Source: Corynebacterium pygosceleis (GTDB lineage: Bacteria > Actinomycetota > Actinomycetes > Mycobacteriales > Mycobacteriaceae). Taken from it: DNA of 64,000 nt. Location of the stretch: assembly GCF_016595275.2 (NCBI RefSeq), contig NZ_JAENIQ020000003.1, forward strand, positions 186,001 to 250,000, written 5' to 3'. This document shows positions 26,332 to 35,895 of this stretch, piece after piece. How positions within the stretch are numbered: position 1 is the first letter of the stretch; every line of letters starts with the position of its first letter. The notes under the pieces are model-generated. The model ran no database searches and was not told the DNA's origin. It worked only from the letters and a program-made list of their open reading frames with translations. The position numbers were made by a program, and so were the translations under genes.

Positions 26332-27213
26332 CTAGGAGGAACCGGCAGGCGGCACACCCAGCGGGATTCCGGCGGTGAGGAAGGACAGTTCCGGCGGAAG
26401 CTGCGGCATACTGCTGCCGAACACCGCCGGTACGGGGGGAAGCACCGGAGCGACCGTCGGGTACGCGGTGGCGTCGACGAGTGGTGCCGGGGAACCGGTG
26501 ACAGCCGGACGCGGGGCACCGGAGTGACGGCTGATCCAGTCGAGGTTCTCCGCCACGGGGACGTACCAGGCGACCGTGCCTTCGACGGTGTGTTCCGCCC
26601 CGGCGTTCGACATCGCGATGACACCGGTGACCGCCCCGTCCATGAACACCGGGCCTCCGGAGTCGCCGCGTTGAATGCGCCCGCCGTCGACCCAGGTCTC
26701 CACCATCGTCGCTCCCCGGTCGGGGCTCGGAACATTCGTGACGCGCCGTTGGACGGTCACGGAGGACTCCTGCACGGGAGGTGCGACGCTGCCCCGGACA
26801 CCGCCCCAGCCGACGGCCCGTCCGACGTCACCCGGCTGCATGTGGTGACCGGAGAGCGGTACGACCGGTGCCCCGGAGGGGCGGTCGAGCTTCACCAGGG
26901 TGAGATCCACCGTCGGGTGCATGATGACTTCGGTGGCGAAGTGGTGTTCTGAGCGGTAGGCCGGTCCGACGGAGATCCGCGAGGTGTTGCCCTGTCCGAC
27001 ACAGTGTTTCGCCGTGAGGACCCACTCCGGGGCGATGAGGGTCCCGGTGCAGCTCATGTCGCCGAGTTCGAGGCGGACGGCGGACGCGGCACGGGAGGGA
27101 TGGGCGTTGTGGGCACCGATGATCGCACCCGCGGGGGCGGCTGCGACGACGGGGGAGAGCAGGGCGGTGCCTAGCGCGGTGGTTGCGACTACGCGGCGGA
27201 TGCGGTGGGCCAT
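26332..27213 (-). CDS. Secreted trypsin-like serine protease (S1)
   Basis: 293 residues from the ATG at 27213. Signal peptide MAHRIRRVVATTALGTALLS followed by PVVAAAPAGA. The mature protein begins near IIGAHNAHP, resembling the activated trypsin N-terminus. The catalytic triad is visible: His70 in LTAKHC, Asp103 in TVDLTLVKL and Ser185 in GDSGGPV. A Pro-rich C-terminal tail of about 65 residues (from SGAPRPAVTG) may tether it to the cell wall. Substrate unknown. The same strand carries the FNT gene just upstream, 83 bases away. Confidence 0.9.
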   Translation of the reverse strand: MAHRIRRVVATTALGTALLSPVVAAAPAGAIIGAHNAHPSRAASAVRLELGDMSCTGTLIAPEWVLTAKHCVGQGNTSRISVGPAYRSEHHFATEVIMHPTVDLTLVKLDRPSGAPVVPLSGHHMQPGDVGRAVGWGGVRGSVAPPVQESSVTVQRRVTNVPSPDRGATMVETWVDGGRIQRGDSGGPVFMDGAVTGVIAMSNAGAEHTVEGTVAWYVPVAENLDWISRHSGAPRPAVTGSPAPLVDATAYPTVAPVLPPVPAVFGSSMPQLPPELSFLTAGIPLGVPPAGSS

Positions 27214-27296
27214 GGGCGTCGGGTTCCTCTGGAGGTGGGTGACGGCGAAATGTTTCTGGAGTGACCCGTGTTCTTCATGGGTCTTTTCGGGCCACT

Positions 27297-28169
27297 CTAC
27301 CGTCCGGCGTCGGCGGGTGCCTGTCCCCGGGTCCTGACGGAACCGTTCTTCTGGTCGAGAACGACCCGGCGTGCCTGCACGAAGCGCAGTGCCGAGACGA
27401 GGACGAGTCCACCGACGAGATTCGCCAGGGCGACCCACCAGACGAAGGTGAGCCAGTCGGTGAACGTGAGTCCCGATTCCCCGGTGAACAGTCCACCGAA
27501 GATGAACAGGGTGTCCAGGATCGAGTGGACGATGCCCGTGGCCGACAGGAGGAATCCGCCGATGGTGCTGGCCACGATCATGGGGAAGACCTCGTCGCTG
27601 AACTGGTGCATGCGTGTGACCAGTGTGAGGAACATGCCGCCGAGCGCGGCGAGGACGACGTGCTGCGGGTCGATCGGCATGAGGGCGTAGTGCAGCGCCT
27701 TCTCGATGAGGTACGGGTGCATGTCGGGGTAGGCGGTGACGAGGAGTTCCATGATGACCGCTGCGCCGATGATGTTCCCGGTGAACGTGGCCGCCCAGAA
27801 CCTGAGGAGTCTGTGCAGCGGCATCTTTCCCGCGACCACCGAGGACACCGGAACGAGGAATCCCTCGGTGAACAGTTCCGAGTGTGCGAGGAGGATGATG
27901 ACGAGGCCGATGGCGAACGCGAGTGACCCGAGCATCTCGCTGCCGGTTGAGGTGGTCACGATGTATTCGGCGAGGAGCCCGACCCCGACCTCGAGGGAGC
28001 CCATGACGCCGGTGACGACGAGTGCGGCCGGTGGGCGCGAGAGGCGTTCGGTGCCTTCGTTGATCTGTTTGATCATCGTCTCCGACAGGCCGTCGGTGTC
28101 TGTACCGCTGTGCCCGTTCCCCGGGGCGTCGGACGGGATGTTCTCGTGTGGGTCGTGGTCGTCGGACAT
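27297..28169 (-). CDS. Formate/nitrite transporter (FNT) family protein
   Basis: 290 residues from ATG 28169, which has AAGGAG seven bases upstream. A hydrophilic acidic N-tail (about 40 residues) is followed by six TM helices with FNT features: the TERLSRPPAALVVTGVMGSL entry and HSELFTEGFLVPVSSVVAG (the central HSELFT motif), then FWAATFTGNIIGAAVI. FNT proteins are pentameric channels for formate, nitrite or other small anions. The long tail and HSELFT resemble the YfdC subgroup, whose substrate is unclear. Confidence 0.87.
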   Translation of the reverse strand: MSDDHDPHENIPSDAPGNGHSGTDTDGLSETMIKQINEGTERLSRPPAALVVTGVMGSLEVGVGLLAEYIVTTSTGSEMLGSLAFAIGLVIILLAHSELFTEGFLVPVSSVVAGKMPLHRLLRFWAATFTGNIIGAAVIMELLVTAYPDMHPYLIEKALHYALMPIDPQHVVLAALGGMFLTLVTRMHQFSDEVFPMIVASTIGGFLLSATGIVHSILDTLFIFGGLFTGESGLTFTDWLTFVWWVALANLVGGLVLVSALRFVQARRVVLDQKNGSVRTRGQAPADAGR

Positions 28170-28347
28170 GGGGGACTCCTTGGCCGTGTCGGCGCGTGAC
28201 AACGTTCCCTCGTCCCGTTCGGGGACAGGGGCGGTGTTGCGCGGGTGGAGTCGGTCGGGCGGTTCCCGGCCGGTGGTGGGGAGTCAGTGTAGCCAGCCGG
28301 TGCACCGCCGGGGAAAGCGCGGGGAGACGGCGGGGGCCCGGGAAGTT

Positions 28348-28890
28348 CTATCCGGTCGGGGTGAGGGTGATGGTCGTGGGATCGGCCCAGTCGAGTTCGA
28401 TTCCCTTGCCACGGAGCCAGGCCATCAGGTCGTCGTCGTTGCGGGTGATTCCCTCGACGGCGGTCAGGGTCGTGTCTATCGCGGTTTCCGCGTCCTCGGC
28501 GGAGATCAGGCCGGCGGAGGTGGCTGCGGCCAGTTCGTCGATGTCCATGACCTCGACGGGTTCTCCGGTGACGGAGACGAGGTCGACGTAGAGATCCCGG
28601 GTCCTCCACACGCCGTCCGGGGTGACGGTGATCTCCGCGACGTCGACGTAGTAGTCCTGGTGGACGTCGACACCGTCACGGAAGTGGAAGATGTTGACTC
28701 TTAGTCCCAGTTCGGGCAGCAGCCAGGTCTCGAGATAGCCGAATCTCGGATGATCGGCGCCCCGGGCCATGTAGAGCCCGAAATCGGTCGTGCGGTAGGT
28801 GTCGACGTCCCGGATGAAACCCTTGGGGTCGATGTTGGTTCCGCCGTCGATGTTGAAGCTCTCGTGCTTCACGGGGTGCAGATCGGTCAT
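28348..28890 (-). CDS. DUF402 domain protein (FomD-like hydrolase fold)
   Basis: 180 residues. The DUF402 pattern is present: a beta-rich core with WLLPELGLRVNIFHFRDG, then DYYVDVAEITVTPDGVWRTR and DLYVDLVSV, and a C-terminal helix MDIDELAAATSAGLIS. In characterised members (FomD and nucleoside di/triphosphatases) the DLYVD-type acids and DIDEL bind the metal, so hydrolysis of a nucleotide is possible. The start codon at 28890 lies 7 bases after the end of the secreted-protein gene, so the two form an operon. Confidence 0.82.
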   Translation of the reverse strand: MTDLHPVKHESFNIDGGTNIDPKGFIRDVDTYRTTDFGLYMARGADHPRFGYLETWLLPELGLRVNIFHFRDGVDVHQDYYVDVAEITVTPDGVWRTRDLYVDLVSVTGEPVEVMDIDELAAATSAGLISAEDAETAIDTTLTAVEGITRNDDDLMAWLRGKGIELDWADPTTITLTPTG

Positions 28891-28896
28891 GGCTGG

Positions 28897-29658
28897 TCAC
28901 CTCACGTCGAAGATGCCGGTGGTCGGGAGGAAGTTGCAGGTGGCGGTGTCGCCGTGCGTGTCGGTGGTGGTGATGCCGCCGTCGAGGAGGGCGACGACGG
29001 TCCCGGGGCCGGTGTCCGCGGTTCCGGCGACAGTGGCGGGTCCGTCGGGGTTGATCCCCGTGTATCCGAGGGGGGTCACCCCGGTCCGGAGGTTGCTGAT
29101 GTTGAACCAGCGGACCTGCATGGACGTACGCTGTTCCTCGGCGACACGGTCCGTGCCCAGTGCGGTGAACACGAAGGTCGCGTGCCCTGCGGGGACGCCG
29201 GGGAGGGGGAGATCGGCGGGGCCCGGGACCGCGATCGCCGTGCCGGTGGCCCTGCTCTCACCGCCGATGCAGTTGTCCGCGACCGTCGGCCAACCGAACT
29301 GGGCGAACACGGGTGCGTCCTCGGGGAGGGGAACTCCGGGCTTGTCGCCGCCCTCGAAGAATCCGACCGCCGCGAGGAGCATGTCCCGGACCTTCTCCGG
29401 GATGAAGTCCTGTGCGGCGAAATCGCGGATCTGCCGGAGGATGTGCGGGGCGGGCCGGCCGAGATGGTCCAGCGGCGGCGGGGGCAGCTGGGGGAGTCCG
29501 GGGGTGCTGGAGCTGACGGGGGCGGAACCGGCCGGTGCGGGGGCCGCTGTCGCGGGAGTCGTGCCGAGTGCCGCCGTGGAGACGAGCAGTGCTGCGGCGG
29601 TGGTGGCGAGGCGGCGGGTGATGCCTCCGGGATTCTCTGGCACGGTGACGGGCTCCAT
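28897..29658 (-). CDS. Secreted Ala/Pro-rich protein of unknown function
   Basis: 253 residues from the ATG at 29658 (a longer frame to 29772 would lengthen the signal region). Positive region GGITRRLATT, a hydrophobic core and cleavage near ATAAPAPA predict Sec export. A Pro-rich linker follows, then a globular part with two cysteines (DNCIGGES and ATCNFLP), which could form one disulfide. Several segments (VFAQFGWPTVADNCIGG, ADLPLPGVPAGHATFVFTAL) look like conserved mycolata envelope proteins. Precedes the DUF402 gene. Confidence 0.75.
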   Translation of the reverse strand: MEPVTVPENPGGITRRLATTAAALLVSTAALGTTPATAAPAPAGSAPVSSSTPGLPQLPPPPLDHLGRPAPHILRQIRDFAAQDFIPEKVRDMLLAAVGFFEGGDKPGVPLPEDAPVFAQFGWPTVADNCIGGESRATGTAIAVPGPADLPLPGVPAGHATFVFTALGTDRVAEEQRTSMQVRWFNISNLRTGVTPLGYTGINPDGPATVAGTADTGPGTVVALLDGGITTTDTHGDTATCNFLPTTGIFDVR

Positions 29659-30126
29659 CTGTCTGTCTGTCGCTGGGGTGGGGCACGGTGAATGGTACGT
29701 CGTCGACGGATCGGATCCGGCGGGCGGTACATCATTCACACGCGTAACATGCGTTACTCTAGCCCCTTTCATTTAGTTTTGCACCAGTGACAACGGGGTG
29801 GTGCGGGGTGCCGGGGCCCCGGGGGATGATGTCCCGTGCCGTGGCCGGTCGCGGTTGATGGTCGAACGGTGCCCGATGCGTGCGGGGTCGGGGCCGCCGG
29901 TGCTCCGCCACCGGTGATGTCTCCTGTGTCGGCGGCGGGGGGAGGTTCGTTACACCCCGGACGGCACCGCGCCGGACCACGGGGGCGTGGTGGCCTCCCG
30001 ACGACGCACCCGAAAAAGGTGAAAGGTGCGGTGGTGGTGTCGATGCGGGTACGCTGAACCACCGATTAACACAGCGGAGGGCGCTTCAGTCCCTCCGTTC
30101 GCATTCCGCCAGGAGAGAAACCACCA
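29659..30126. other. 468-base divergent intergenic region before typA
   Basis: GC-rich DNA without a supported gene. It must hold the promoters of the secreted-protein gene (minus) and typA (plus). Near the typA end GGAG at 30112-30115 provides its ribosome site. No riboswitch or clear operator was recognised. Confidence 0.5.
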
Positions 30127-32040
30127 GTGAGTACCACAGAGTTCCGTAACGTCGCGATCGTCGCGCACGTCGACCACGGAAAGACCACCCTTGTCGACGC
30201 CATGCTGCGTCAGTCCGGCGCCTTCGAGGAGCGCGCCGAACCCGTCGACCGTGTCATGGACTCCGGGGACCTGGAAAAGGAAAAGGGCATCACCATCCTG
30301 GCCAAGAACACCGCGATCCGTCGCAGGGGTGTCGGCAGGGACGGCGGAGATCTCGTCATCAACGTCATCGACACCCCCGGTCACGCCGACTTCGGTGGCG
30401 AGGTCGAGCGTGCACTGTCCATGGTCGACGGTGTCGTCCTGCTCGTCGACGCCTCGGAGGGGCCGCTGCCCCAGACCCGCTTCGTGCTGGGTAAGGCGCT
30501 CGCGGCGAAGATGCCGGTCATCATCGTCGTGAACAAGACGGACCGCCCCGACGCCCGCATCGAGGAGGTCGTCGACGAGAGCCAGGATCTGCTTCTCGAA
30601 CTCGCCTCCACCATCGAGGACCCGGAGGCCGCCGAGGCCGCCGAGAGTCTCCTCGACCTCCCGGTCCTCTACGCCTCGGGCCGTGAGGGCAAGGCCTCGA
30701 CGGTCAACCCGGGCAACGGCAACGCCCCGGACACCGAGAACCTCCAGGACCTCTTCGACGTCCTCTACAACGTTCTCCCCGAGCCCAGCGCGGACCTCGA
30801 CGGCCCGCTGCAGGCGCACGTCACCAACCTCGACTCGAGTTCCTTCCTCGGTCGTATCGGCCTGGTGCGCGTCCACGCGGGACGTCTGAAGAAGGGCCAG
30901 CAGGTCGCCTGGATCCACTACGACTCCGAGGGCAACCAGCACACGAAGACGGCGAAGATCGCGGAACTGCTCCGCACCGTCGGCGTCAACCGCGTGCCCA
31001 CCGATGAGGTCATCGCGGGTGACATCGCCGCCATCTCCGGTATCGAGGAGATCATGATCGGTGACACCCTCGCCGATCCGGAGAACCCGGTCGCGCTGCC
31101 CCGGATCACCGTCGACGAGCCCGCCATCGCGATGACCATCGGTGTCAACACCTCCCCGATGGCCGGTCGTGGCGGGGGCGACAAGCTCACCGCCCGCGTG
31201 GTCAAGGCGCGTCTCGACCAGGAGCTCATCGGCAACGTCTCCATCAAGGTCCTCCCGACCGAGCGTCCCGACGCCTGGGAGGTCCAGGGCCGTGGTGAGA
31301 TGGCGCTGTCCATCCTGGTCGAGACCATGCGTCGCGAGGGCTTCGAGCTGACCGTGGGTAAGCCGCAGGTGGTCACCCGCACGATCGACGGTAAGCTGCA
31401 CGAACCTTTCGAGCACATCGTGATCGACGTCCCCACCGAGTTCCAGGGGGCGATCACCCAGCTGCTCGCCGCCCGCAAGGGCCAGATGCTGTCCATGGAC
31501 AACACCGGCACCGACTGGGTCCGCATGGAGTTCTCCGTCCCCGCCCGTGGCCTGATCGGTTTCCGCACCACGTTCATGACCGAGACCCGCGGCACCGGTA
31601 TCGCGAACCACTACTCCGAGGGGTACAAGCCCTGGGCCGGCGAGATCAAGGGCCGTGCCTCCGGTTCCCTCGTCGCCGACCGTACCGGTCAGATCACCGC
31701 CTACGCCCTCCAGCAGCTGGCCGACCGTGGTTCCTTCTTCGTCGAGCCCGGTACCCAGGCCTACGAGGGGATGGTCGTCGGAGCGAACAACCGCGACGAG
31801 GACATGGACATCAACATCACCCGTGAGAAGAAGCTGACCAACATGCGTTCGGCCAACGCCGACGCCACGGTCACCCTCGCGAAGGCCCGGAACCTGACCC
31901 TCGACGAGGCGATGGAGTTCTGTGGTCAGGATGAGTGCGTGGAGGTCACCCCGGAGATCATCCGTGTGCGCAAGACCATCCTCAACGCCACGGAGCGCGG
32001 CCGCGCCCGGTCCCGCGACAAGCAGCGCAACAAGGGCTGA
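30127..32040 (+). CDS. typA: Ribosome-associated GTPase TypA/BipA
   Basis: 637-residue translational GTPase of the EF-G-like class, involved in ribosome assembly and stress adaptation. GTP motifs: AHVDHGKT (13-20), [12 protein letters not shown]. Domain III/V features and the BipA-specific C-terminal domain ending RAKRKQ-like are present (here [14 protein letters not shown]). The GTG start is preceded by CAGGAGAG. A 14-bp hairpin follows. Its position upstream of lpqW and mshB is conserved in mycobacteria. Confidence 0.96.
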   Translation: MSTTEFRNVAIVAHVDHGKTTLVDAMLRQSGAFEERAEPVDRVMDSGDLEKEKGITILAKNTAIRRRGVGRDGGDLVINVIDTPGHADFGGEVERALSMVDGVVLLVDASEGPLPQTRFVLGKALAAKMPVIIVVNKTDRPDARIEEVVDESQDLLLELASTIEDPEAAEAAESLLDLPVLYASGREGKASTVNPGNGNAPDTENLQDLFDVLYNVLPEPSADLDGPLQAHVTNLDSSSFLGRIGLVRVHAGRLKKGQQVAWIHYDSEGNQHTKTAKIAELLRTVGVNRVPTDEVIAGDIAAISGIEEIMIGDTLADPENPVALPRITVDEPAIAMTIGVNTSPMAGRGGGDKLTARVVKARLDQELIGNVSIKVLPTERPDAWEVQGRGEMALSILVETMRREGFELTVGKPQVVTRTIDGKLHEPFEHIVIDVPTEFQGAITQLLAARKGQMLSMDNTGTDWVRMEFSVPARGLIGFRTTFMTETRGTGIANHYSEGYKPWAGEIKGRASGSLVADRTGQITAYALQQLADRGSFFVEPGTQAYEGMVVGANNRDEDMDINITREKKLTNMRSANADATVTLAKARNLTLDEAMEFCGQDECVEVTPEIIRVRKTILNATERGRARSRDKQRNKG

Positions 32041-32058
32041 TCCGGGCACCGACGACAG

Positions 32059-32100
32059 GCGCCCCCTCTCCGATTGACACCACGGACGGGGAGGGGGCGC
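32059..32100 (+). terminator. Terminator after typA
   Basis: Stem arms 32059-32072 and 32087-32100 pair with a single mismatch around a 14-base loop. It separates typA from lpqW. Confidence 0.65.
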
Positions 32101-32135
32101 GGTCGTGTGCGGGGCGTGGGGAGTGTCCCACGGAC

Positions 32136-32141
32136 TAGGAT
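32136..32141 (+). promoter_or_regulatory. Candidate -10 element of lpqW, leaderless
   Basis: TAGGAT ends six bases before the lpqW GTG (32148), placing the predicted transcription start on the start codon. AGGA inside it could alternatively act as a ribosome site for a longer transcript. Confidence 0.4.
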
Positions 32142-32147
32142 GGGCGT

Positions 32148-34088
32148 GTGTCTGTTCTCTCGAGTTACGTCCCGGTGACCGGAACCCCGCACCGGGATCG
32201 GGGCGGCGCGTCCACGGTGCGGGGGCCCCGACCCCACCGGTCCCGTACCACGGTGGTGTGCGCTCTCTGCACCGTCATCGCCACGGTGCTCACGGCCTGT
32301 TCCACCGGTGAGCCCACCCCGCTGCCCGTGGATCCTGCGGCGGGAAGTTCGACGGTGCCACCGGAGTCGAAGCCGGACCGGTCCGGTCCGGTGACCCCGG
32401 AGACCCTGGCGCAGGAGATCACCATCGGGATCGACCCCCTCGACGGCGGATTCAACCCGCACCTCATCGCCCGGGACTCGGCCTTCGTCCAGGCGCTCGC
32501 CGATCTGGTGCTTCCCGGTGCGTACACCGACGGCGAACCGGACCCCGATCTCGTGGAGTCGGTGGAGTTCGTCGATCCGTCAGCGCCCGGTGTCGCGCAG
32601 ACCGTGCGTTATCAGCTGAATCCCGCTGCGCAGTGGTCCGACGGTACCCCGATCACCGGCGCCGACTTCAGCTATCTCCGGGACGCCATGGTTTCCACCC
32701 CCGGCGTCATCGGTGCCGCGGGGTACGAACAGATCAGTGCGATACGGACGTCCGGTGGCGGGCGTACCGTCGACGTGGATTTCCGGCGCCGTGTCGCCGA
32801 CATCAGCGGCCTGTTCGACCATCTCCTGCCGAGTCATCTGCTCCGGGACATGACGGACGGATTCACCACCGGGCTGAACGAGGGGATCCCGGCGGCGGGC
32901 GGCCGTTACACGGTGGACCTGGTGGACCGCCAACGTGGAGTGGTGACCCTCGTGCGCAACGACCGCTTCTGGGGGACGGAACCGGCCAGAACCGAGACCC
33001 TGGTTTTCCGGGAGGTCCGCTCCGTCCAGCAGGGCGTGCAGATGCTCCGTTCCGGGCAGGTCGGCTACCTCGACATCACCCCCGTGGAAACGACCTACGA
33101 CGCCTTCAGTCTCCTCCCCGACACGGAGGTGTCGGTGCGGGAGCGGGCGGCGGCGCTCGAGCTGACCATGTCCGTCACGTCACCGATCCTCTCGACGGCG
33201 GCGCTCCGGAAGGAGTTCGCCGCTCTCGTCGACCGGGACCTCGTGGCCCGGCTCGCGACCGGGCGGAGCACCGATCTGGTGATCCCGGAGACCGTTCTCG
33301 GTGCCGGGCCCGGCGTGGATTCCTCCGGGGTGGGCGCGGGGGAAACCCCGACGGAGAACCGGACGGCGGATTCCGGGGTGTCCGGGCCCCCGGACGGGCC
33401 GGGTGGTGCCGGAACCGGGGAGACGACGGAATCCGGTGGGGCGCCGGTGCCTCCCGGTCCGACACTCGAATCCGCCATCCGCAACCGTCCGCTCCGTGTC
33501 GCCGCCGACCCGTCGGACCGGACCGCGACCGCTGCGGCGACCACCATCGTCGATCTTCTCGCCAGGAAGGGGGTCGACGCCGAGGTCGTGTTCGCGCCGT
33601 TCACCGAGATAGCCGGTGAGCTTCTCCCGTCCGGAGACGCCGACGCCGTCGTCGGCAGGCGACGGACCGCGACGGATGCGGTGTCTGTGGCGGACAGGTT
33701 CCTCTGCCCCGTGGCCGTCGATCCGACGGATGTGACGGCATCGACGGCGGGGCGCACCAACGACGTCTCCTCGATGTCCCGCGCACGGAGGTTGCCGATG
33801 ATCCGTTCGGGGAACCTCTCCGGGATCTGCTCCCGGAAACTGGACGCCACGCTGTTGTCCGTGCTCGCCGGTGAGGTACCGCTCGCCGAGGTGCTCCCGG
33901 AACTCCGCGGGATCGAGGACGGTGAGGTGCTCACCGTGCCGCTGCTCGCCGAGACCCGCATCATCGTCCGGGGGCCCGGTATCGTTGTCCCCGACCGTGA
34001 CATCGAGGAATGGGCGGCGCATCCGGGTGAGGCGACGAGTCTGCTGTCGACGGCCGCCGGGTGGACCGCCGAGGAGGAACAGAAGTGA
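32148..34088 (+). CDS. lpqW: LpqW-like lipoprotein (lipoglycan biosynthesis regulator)
   Basis: 646 residues with the fold of family 5 solute-binding proteins. The N-terminus ends in lipobox VLTAC (Cys51). Substrate-binding-like blocks: WSDGTPITGADFSYLRDAMV, LLPSHLLRDM and VRNDRFWG. In mycobacteria and C. glutamicum LpqW controls the branch between PIM and LM/LAM synthesis rather than peptide import. The call rests on the synteny typA-lpqW-mshB and the absence of adjacent permease genes. A Gly/Pro/Glu-rich linker of about 55 residues (around 385-440) interrupts the fold. Its stop overlaps the mshB start (GTGA). Confidence 0.85.
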   Translation: MSVLSSYVPVTGTPHRDRGGASTVRGPRPHRSRTTVVCALCTVIATVLTACSTGEPTPLPVDPAAGSSTVPPESKPDRSGPVTPETLAQEITIGIDPLDGGFNPHLIARDSAFVQALADLVLPGAYTDGEPDPDLVESVEFVDPSAPGVAQTVRYQLNPAAQWSDGTPITGADFSYLRDAMVSTPGVIGAAGYEQISAIRTSGGGRTVDVDFRRRVADISGLFDHLLPSHLLRDMTDGFTTGLNEGIPAAGGRYTVDLVDRQRGVVTLVRNDRFWGTEPARTETLVFREVRSVQQGVQMLRSGQVGYLDITPVETTYDAFSLLPDTEVSVRERAAALELTMSVTSPILSTAALRKEFAALVDRDLVARLATGRSTDLVIPETVLGAGPGVDSSGVGAGETPTENRTADSGVSGPPDGPGGAGTGETTESGGAPVPPGPTLESAIRNRPLRVAADPSDRTATAAATTIVDLLARKGVDAEVVFAPFTEIAGELLPSGDADAVVGRRRTATDAVSVADRFLCPVAVDPTDVTASTAGRTNDVSSMSRARRLPMIRSGNLSGICSRKLDATLLSVLAGEVPLAEVLPELRGIEDGEVLTVPLLAETRIIVRGPGIVVPDRDIEEWAAHPGEATSLLSTAAGWTAEEEQK

Positions 34089-35014
34089 CACATGACCACG
34101 GGGACCTCGGTGGGCTGACGGTGTGCGCCGTTCACGCCCACCCGGACGATGAGGCGATCTGGACGGGCGGGCTGCTCGCGCACCTGGCCCACCGTGGTGC
34201 CGACGTCACCGTCGTCACCTGCACCCTCGGTGAACAAGGTGAGGTTATCGGAGCCCCCTACCAGGGGCTCGTCGCGGACGCCGCCGATCAGCTCGGCGGG
34301 TTCCGGATCGCGGAACTGGACGCTTCACTGGCGCACCTCGGCACCGCCGGGGTCCACCTCGGCGGTGCCGGGTGCTGGCGGGATTCGGGGATGGTCGGTG
34401 ATCCGGCGAACGACCACCCCCGGGCGTTCGTCAATTCCGGTGATGCCGCGGTCGACCAGCTCGTCGACGTCCTGTGCAGCCTCCGGCCGCAGCTGATCGT
34501 CACCTACGGGCCGGACGGTGGTTACGGGCATCCGGATCACATACGTGCGCACGAGATCACCCACGCCGCCGTGGAGAGGGTGGTGGTGCAGGGGTCGGAG
34601 GGGGCGGCCCCCCAGCGGATCCTCTGGGCGGTGACGGACCGCACGGAGCAGCGGGCCGGGCTCGACGCCATCTCCGTGATCCCGGACGGCTGGCGGAGGG
34701 CGGAGGACGGGGAACTCGCCTCCGTCGACACCCACGACGCCGTGATCCGGCTGGATGACCGGTGCCTCGCAGCGAAGAAGGCCGCGATGGCGGCGCACGC
34801 GACACAGATCTGGTTCGCCGACGGAACCGTCAGTCGCGTCAACCCCGTCGCCGCATTCGCCGCCGTCACCGATCCGACGGTCGCCCCCGGGGTCTTCGCC
34901 CTGAGTAATCTCATCGCGCAGCCGCTGCTGCGTAACGAGCACTACCGGATCGGGTGGGGGAGCGCCCTGCCCGGGACGTCGGTCGATCCGCTGGAAGGGC
35001 TGGAGTTCCCGTGA
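34085..35014 (+). CDS. mshB: GlcNAc-Ins deacetylase MshB (mycothiol synthesis)
   Basis: 309 residues from the GTG that overlaps the lpqW stop. LmbE/PIG-L fold zinc deacetylase removing acetate from 1-O-GlcNAc-myo-inositol in mycothiol synthesis. Zinc motif AHPDDE (18-23) with His19 and Asp22, and the third ligand in YGHPDHIRAH (near 150). GLGEQGEVIG-like and the C-terminal HATQIW region match MshB rather than Mca. Mycothiol is confined to actinobacteria, which supports the taxonomic call. It overlaps the following membrane gene by GTGA. Confidence 0.93.
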   Translation: MTHDHGDLGGLTVCAVHAHPDDEAIWTGGLLAHLAHRGADVTVVTCTLGEQGEVIGAPYQGLVADAADQLGGFRIAELDASLAHLGTAGVHLGGAGCWRDSGMVGDPANDHPRAFVNSGDAAVDQLVDVLCSLRPQLIVTYGPDGGYGHPDHIRAHEITHAAVERVVVQGSEGAAPQRILWAVTDRTEQRAGLDAISVIPDGWRRAEDGELASVDTHDAVIRLDDRCLAAKKAAMAAHATQIWFADGTVSRVNPVAAFAAVTDPTVAPGVFALSNLIAQPLLRNEHYRIGWGSALPGTSVDPLEGLEFP

Positions 35015-35418
35015 CCGTTGACACCCCGGCCGGACGCTACACCTACCGCGAGCACACGACGGGGGAGAAGGCCGTCGGACTCGCCTGGCTCTCGGTCGGC
35101 GCCCTCCTGTCCGTCCTGCTCGAGGTGGTGTACGTCGGTGCCCGGATCACGTTGCCGACGGGACAGACCGTCGCTTTTCCATTCACCATCCTCATCGCCT
35201 TCGGGTTCACCCTCGTGCTCTCCCGGACGGCACTGTTGTGGACGGAGAACCGCCTGGCCGCAGGTGTCCCTCTGGGGGTCTGGCTGGCCGGATACCTCGC
35301 TCTGCTGATCTGGCCGTCGGTCACGGGGGACGTCATCGTCGCCGAAACTCTGCGGGGTGTCCTCCTTCTGCTGGCGGGGGCGACCGGTGGCGGTTGGCCG
35401 TTGATACGGGGTAAGTGA
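35011..35418 (+). CDS. Four-TM membrane protein downstream of mshB
   Basis: 135 residues from GTG 35011, whose GTGA overlaps the mshB stop. Four hydrophobic segments: about 22-44, 52-69, 76-98 and 104-128, the last two joined by a short loop. A conserved small membrane protein occupies the same place after mshB in mycobacteria (Rv1171 position). Function unknown; co-translation with mshB suggests an envelope or redox-related role but nothing specific. Confidence 0.8.
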   Translation: MTVDTPAGRYTYREHTTGEKAVGLAWLSVGALLSVLLEVVYVGARITLPTGQTVAFPFTILIAFGFTLVLSRTALLWTENRLAAGVPLGVWLAGYLALLIWPSVTGDVIVAETLRGVLLLLAGATGGGWPLIRGK

Positions 35419-35496
35419 CACAATGGGGTCCGGCGACGGACCAGCCCCTGTCGTCCGACCACCCGAACCGTTTCCACCTGGAGCAACCGAACCACG

Positions 35497-35814
35497 ATGA
35501 CCTACGTAATTGCGCAGCCCTGCGTCGACGTCATGGACAAGGCATGTGTCGAAGAATGCCCTGTCGACTGCATCTACGAGGGAAAGCGCTCGCTGTACAT
35601 CCACCCCGACGAGTGCGTCGACTGTGGTGCCTGCGAGCCCGTGTGCCCGACCGAGGCGATCTTCTACGAGGATGACGTCCCGGACGAGTGGATCGACTAC
35701 ACCGACGCCAACGCCGCGTTCTTCGACGATCTCGGTTCGCCCGGTGGCGCCGCACGCCTCGGTCAGCAGGACTTCGACCCGCCGCTGGTGGACAAGCTGC
35801 CCCCGCAGGCCTGA
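35497..35814 (+). CDS. fdxC: Ferredoxin FdxC (7Fe-type)
   Basis: 105 residues. Cysteines at 9, 17, 21, 25, 40, 43, 46 and 50 fall in the pattern of bacterial seven-iron ferredoxins ([20 protein letters not shown] and [12 protein letters not shown]), carrying a [3Fe-4S] and a [4Fe-4S] cluster. An acidic C-terminal part binds redox partners in the cytoplasm. Neighbouring dapC is the conserved mycobacterial/corynebacterial arrangement. A perfect hairpin follows 17 bases after the stop. Confidence 0.95.
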   Translation: MTYVIAQPCVDVMDKACVEECPVDCIYEGKRSLYIHPDECVDCGACEPVCPTEAIFYEDDVPDEWIDYTDANAAFFDDLGSPGGAARLGQQDFDPPLVDKLPPQA

Positions 35815-35831
35815 CGTCTGAGCGGTGTGAC

Positions 35832-35862
35832 AGCCCGGCGGGTCCGTGTGACCCGCCGGGCT
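35832..35862 (+). terminator. Terminator between fdxC and dapC
   Basis: 13-bp perfect stem, arms 35832-35844 and 35850-35862, loop CGTGT. It separates fdxC from dapC, which has its own -10 element. Confidence 0.8.
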
Positions 35863-35882
35863 ATCCTCCGTCAGTGGGCGGG

Positions 35883-35888
35883 TATAAA
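35883..35888 (+). promoter_or_regulatory. -10 element of dapC, leaderless
   Basis: TATAAA lies seven bases before the ATG at 35896 with no Shine-Dalgarno between, just after the fdxC terminator. Predicts a leaderless dapC message. Confidence 0.5.
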
Positions 35889-35895
35889 CGGTGGT

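Noticed and set aside
29950..32049. 699-codon open frame antisense to typA
   Set aside because: Typical high-GC shadow frame; typA on the other strand has clear GTPase motifs, and the antisense product is low-complexity Asp/Gly/Val-rich.
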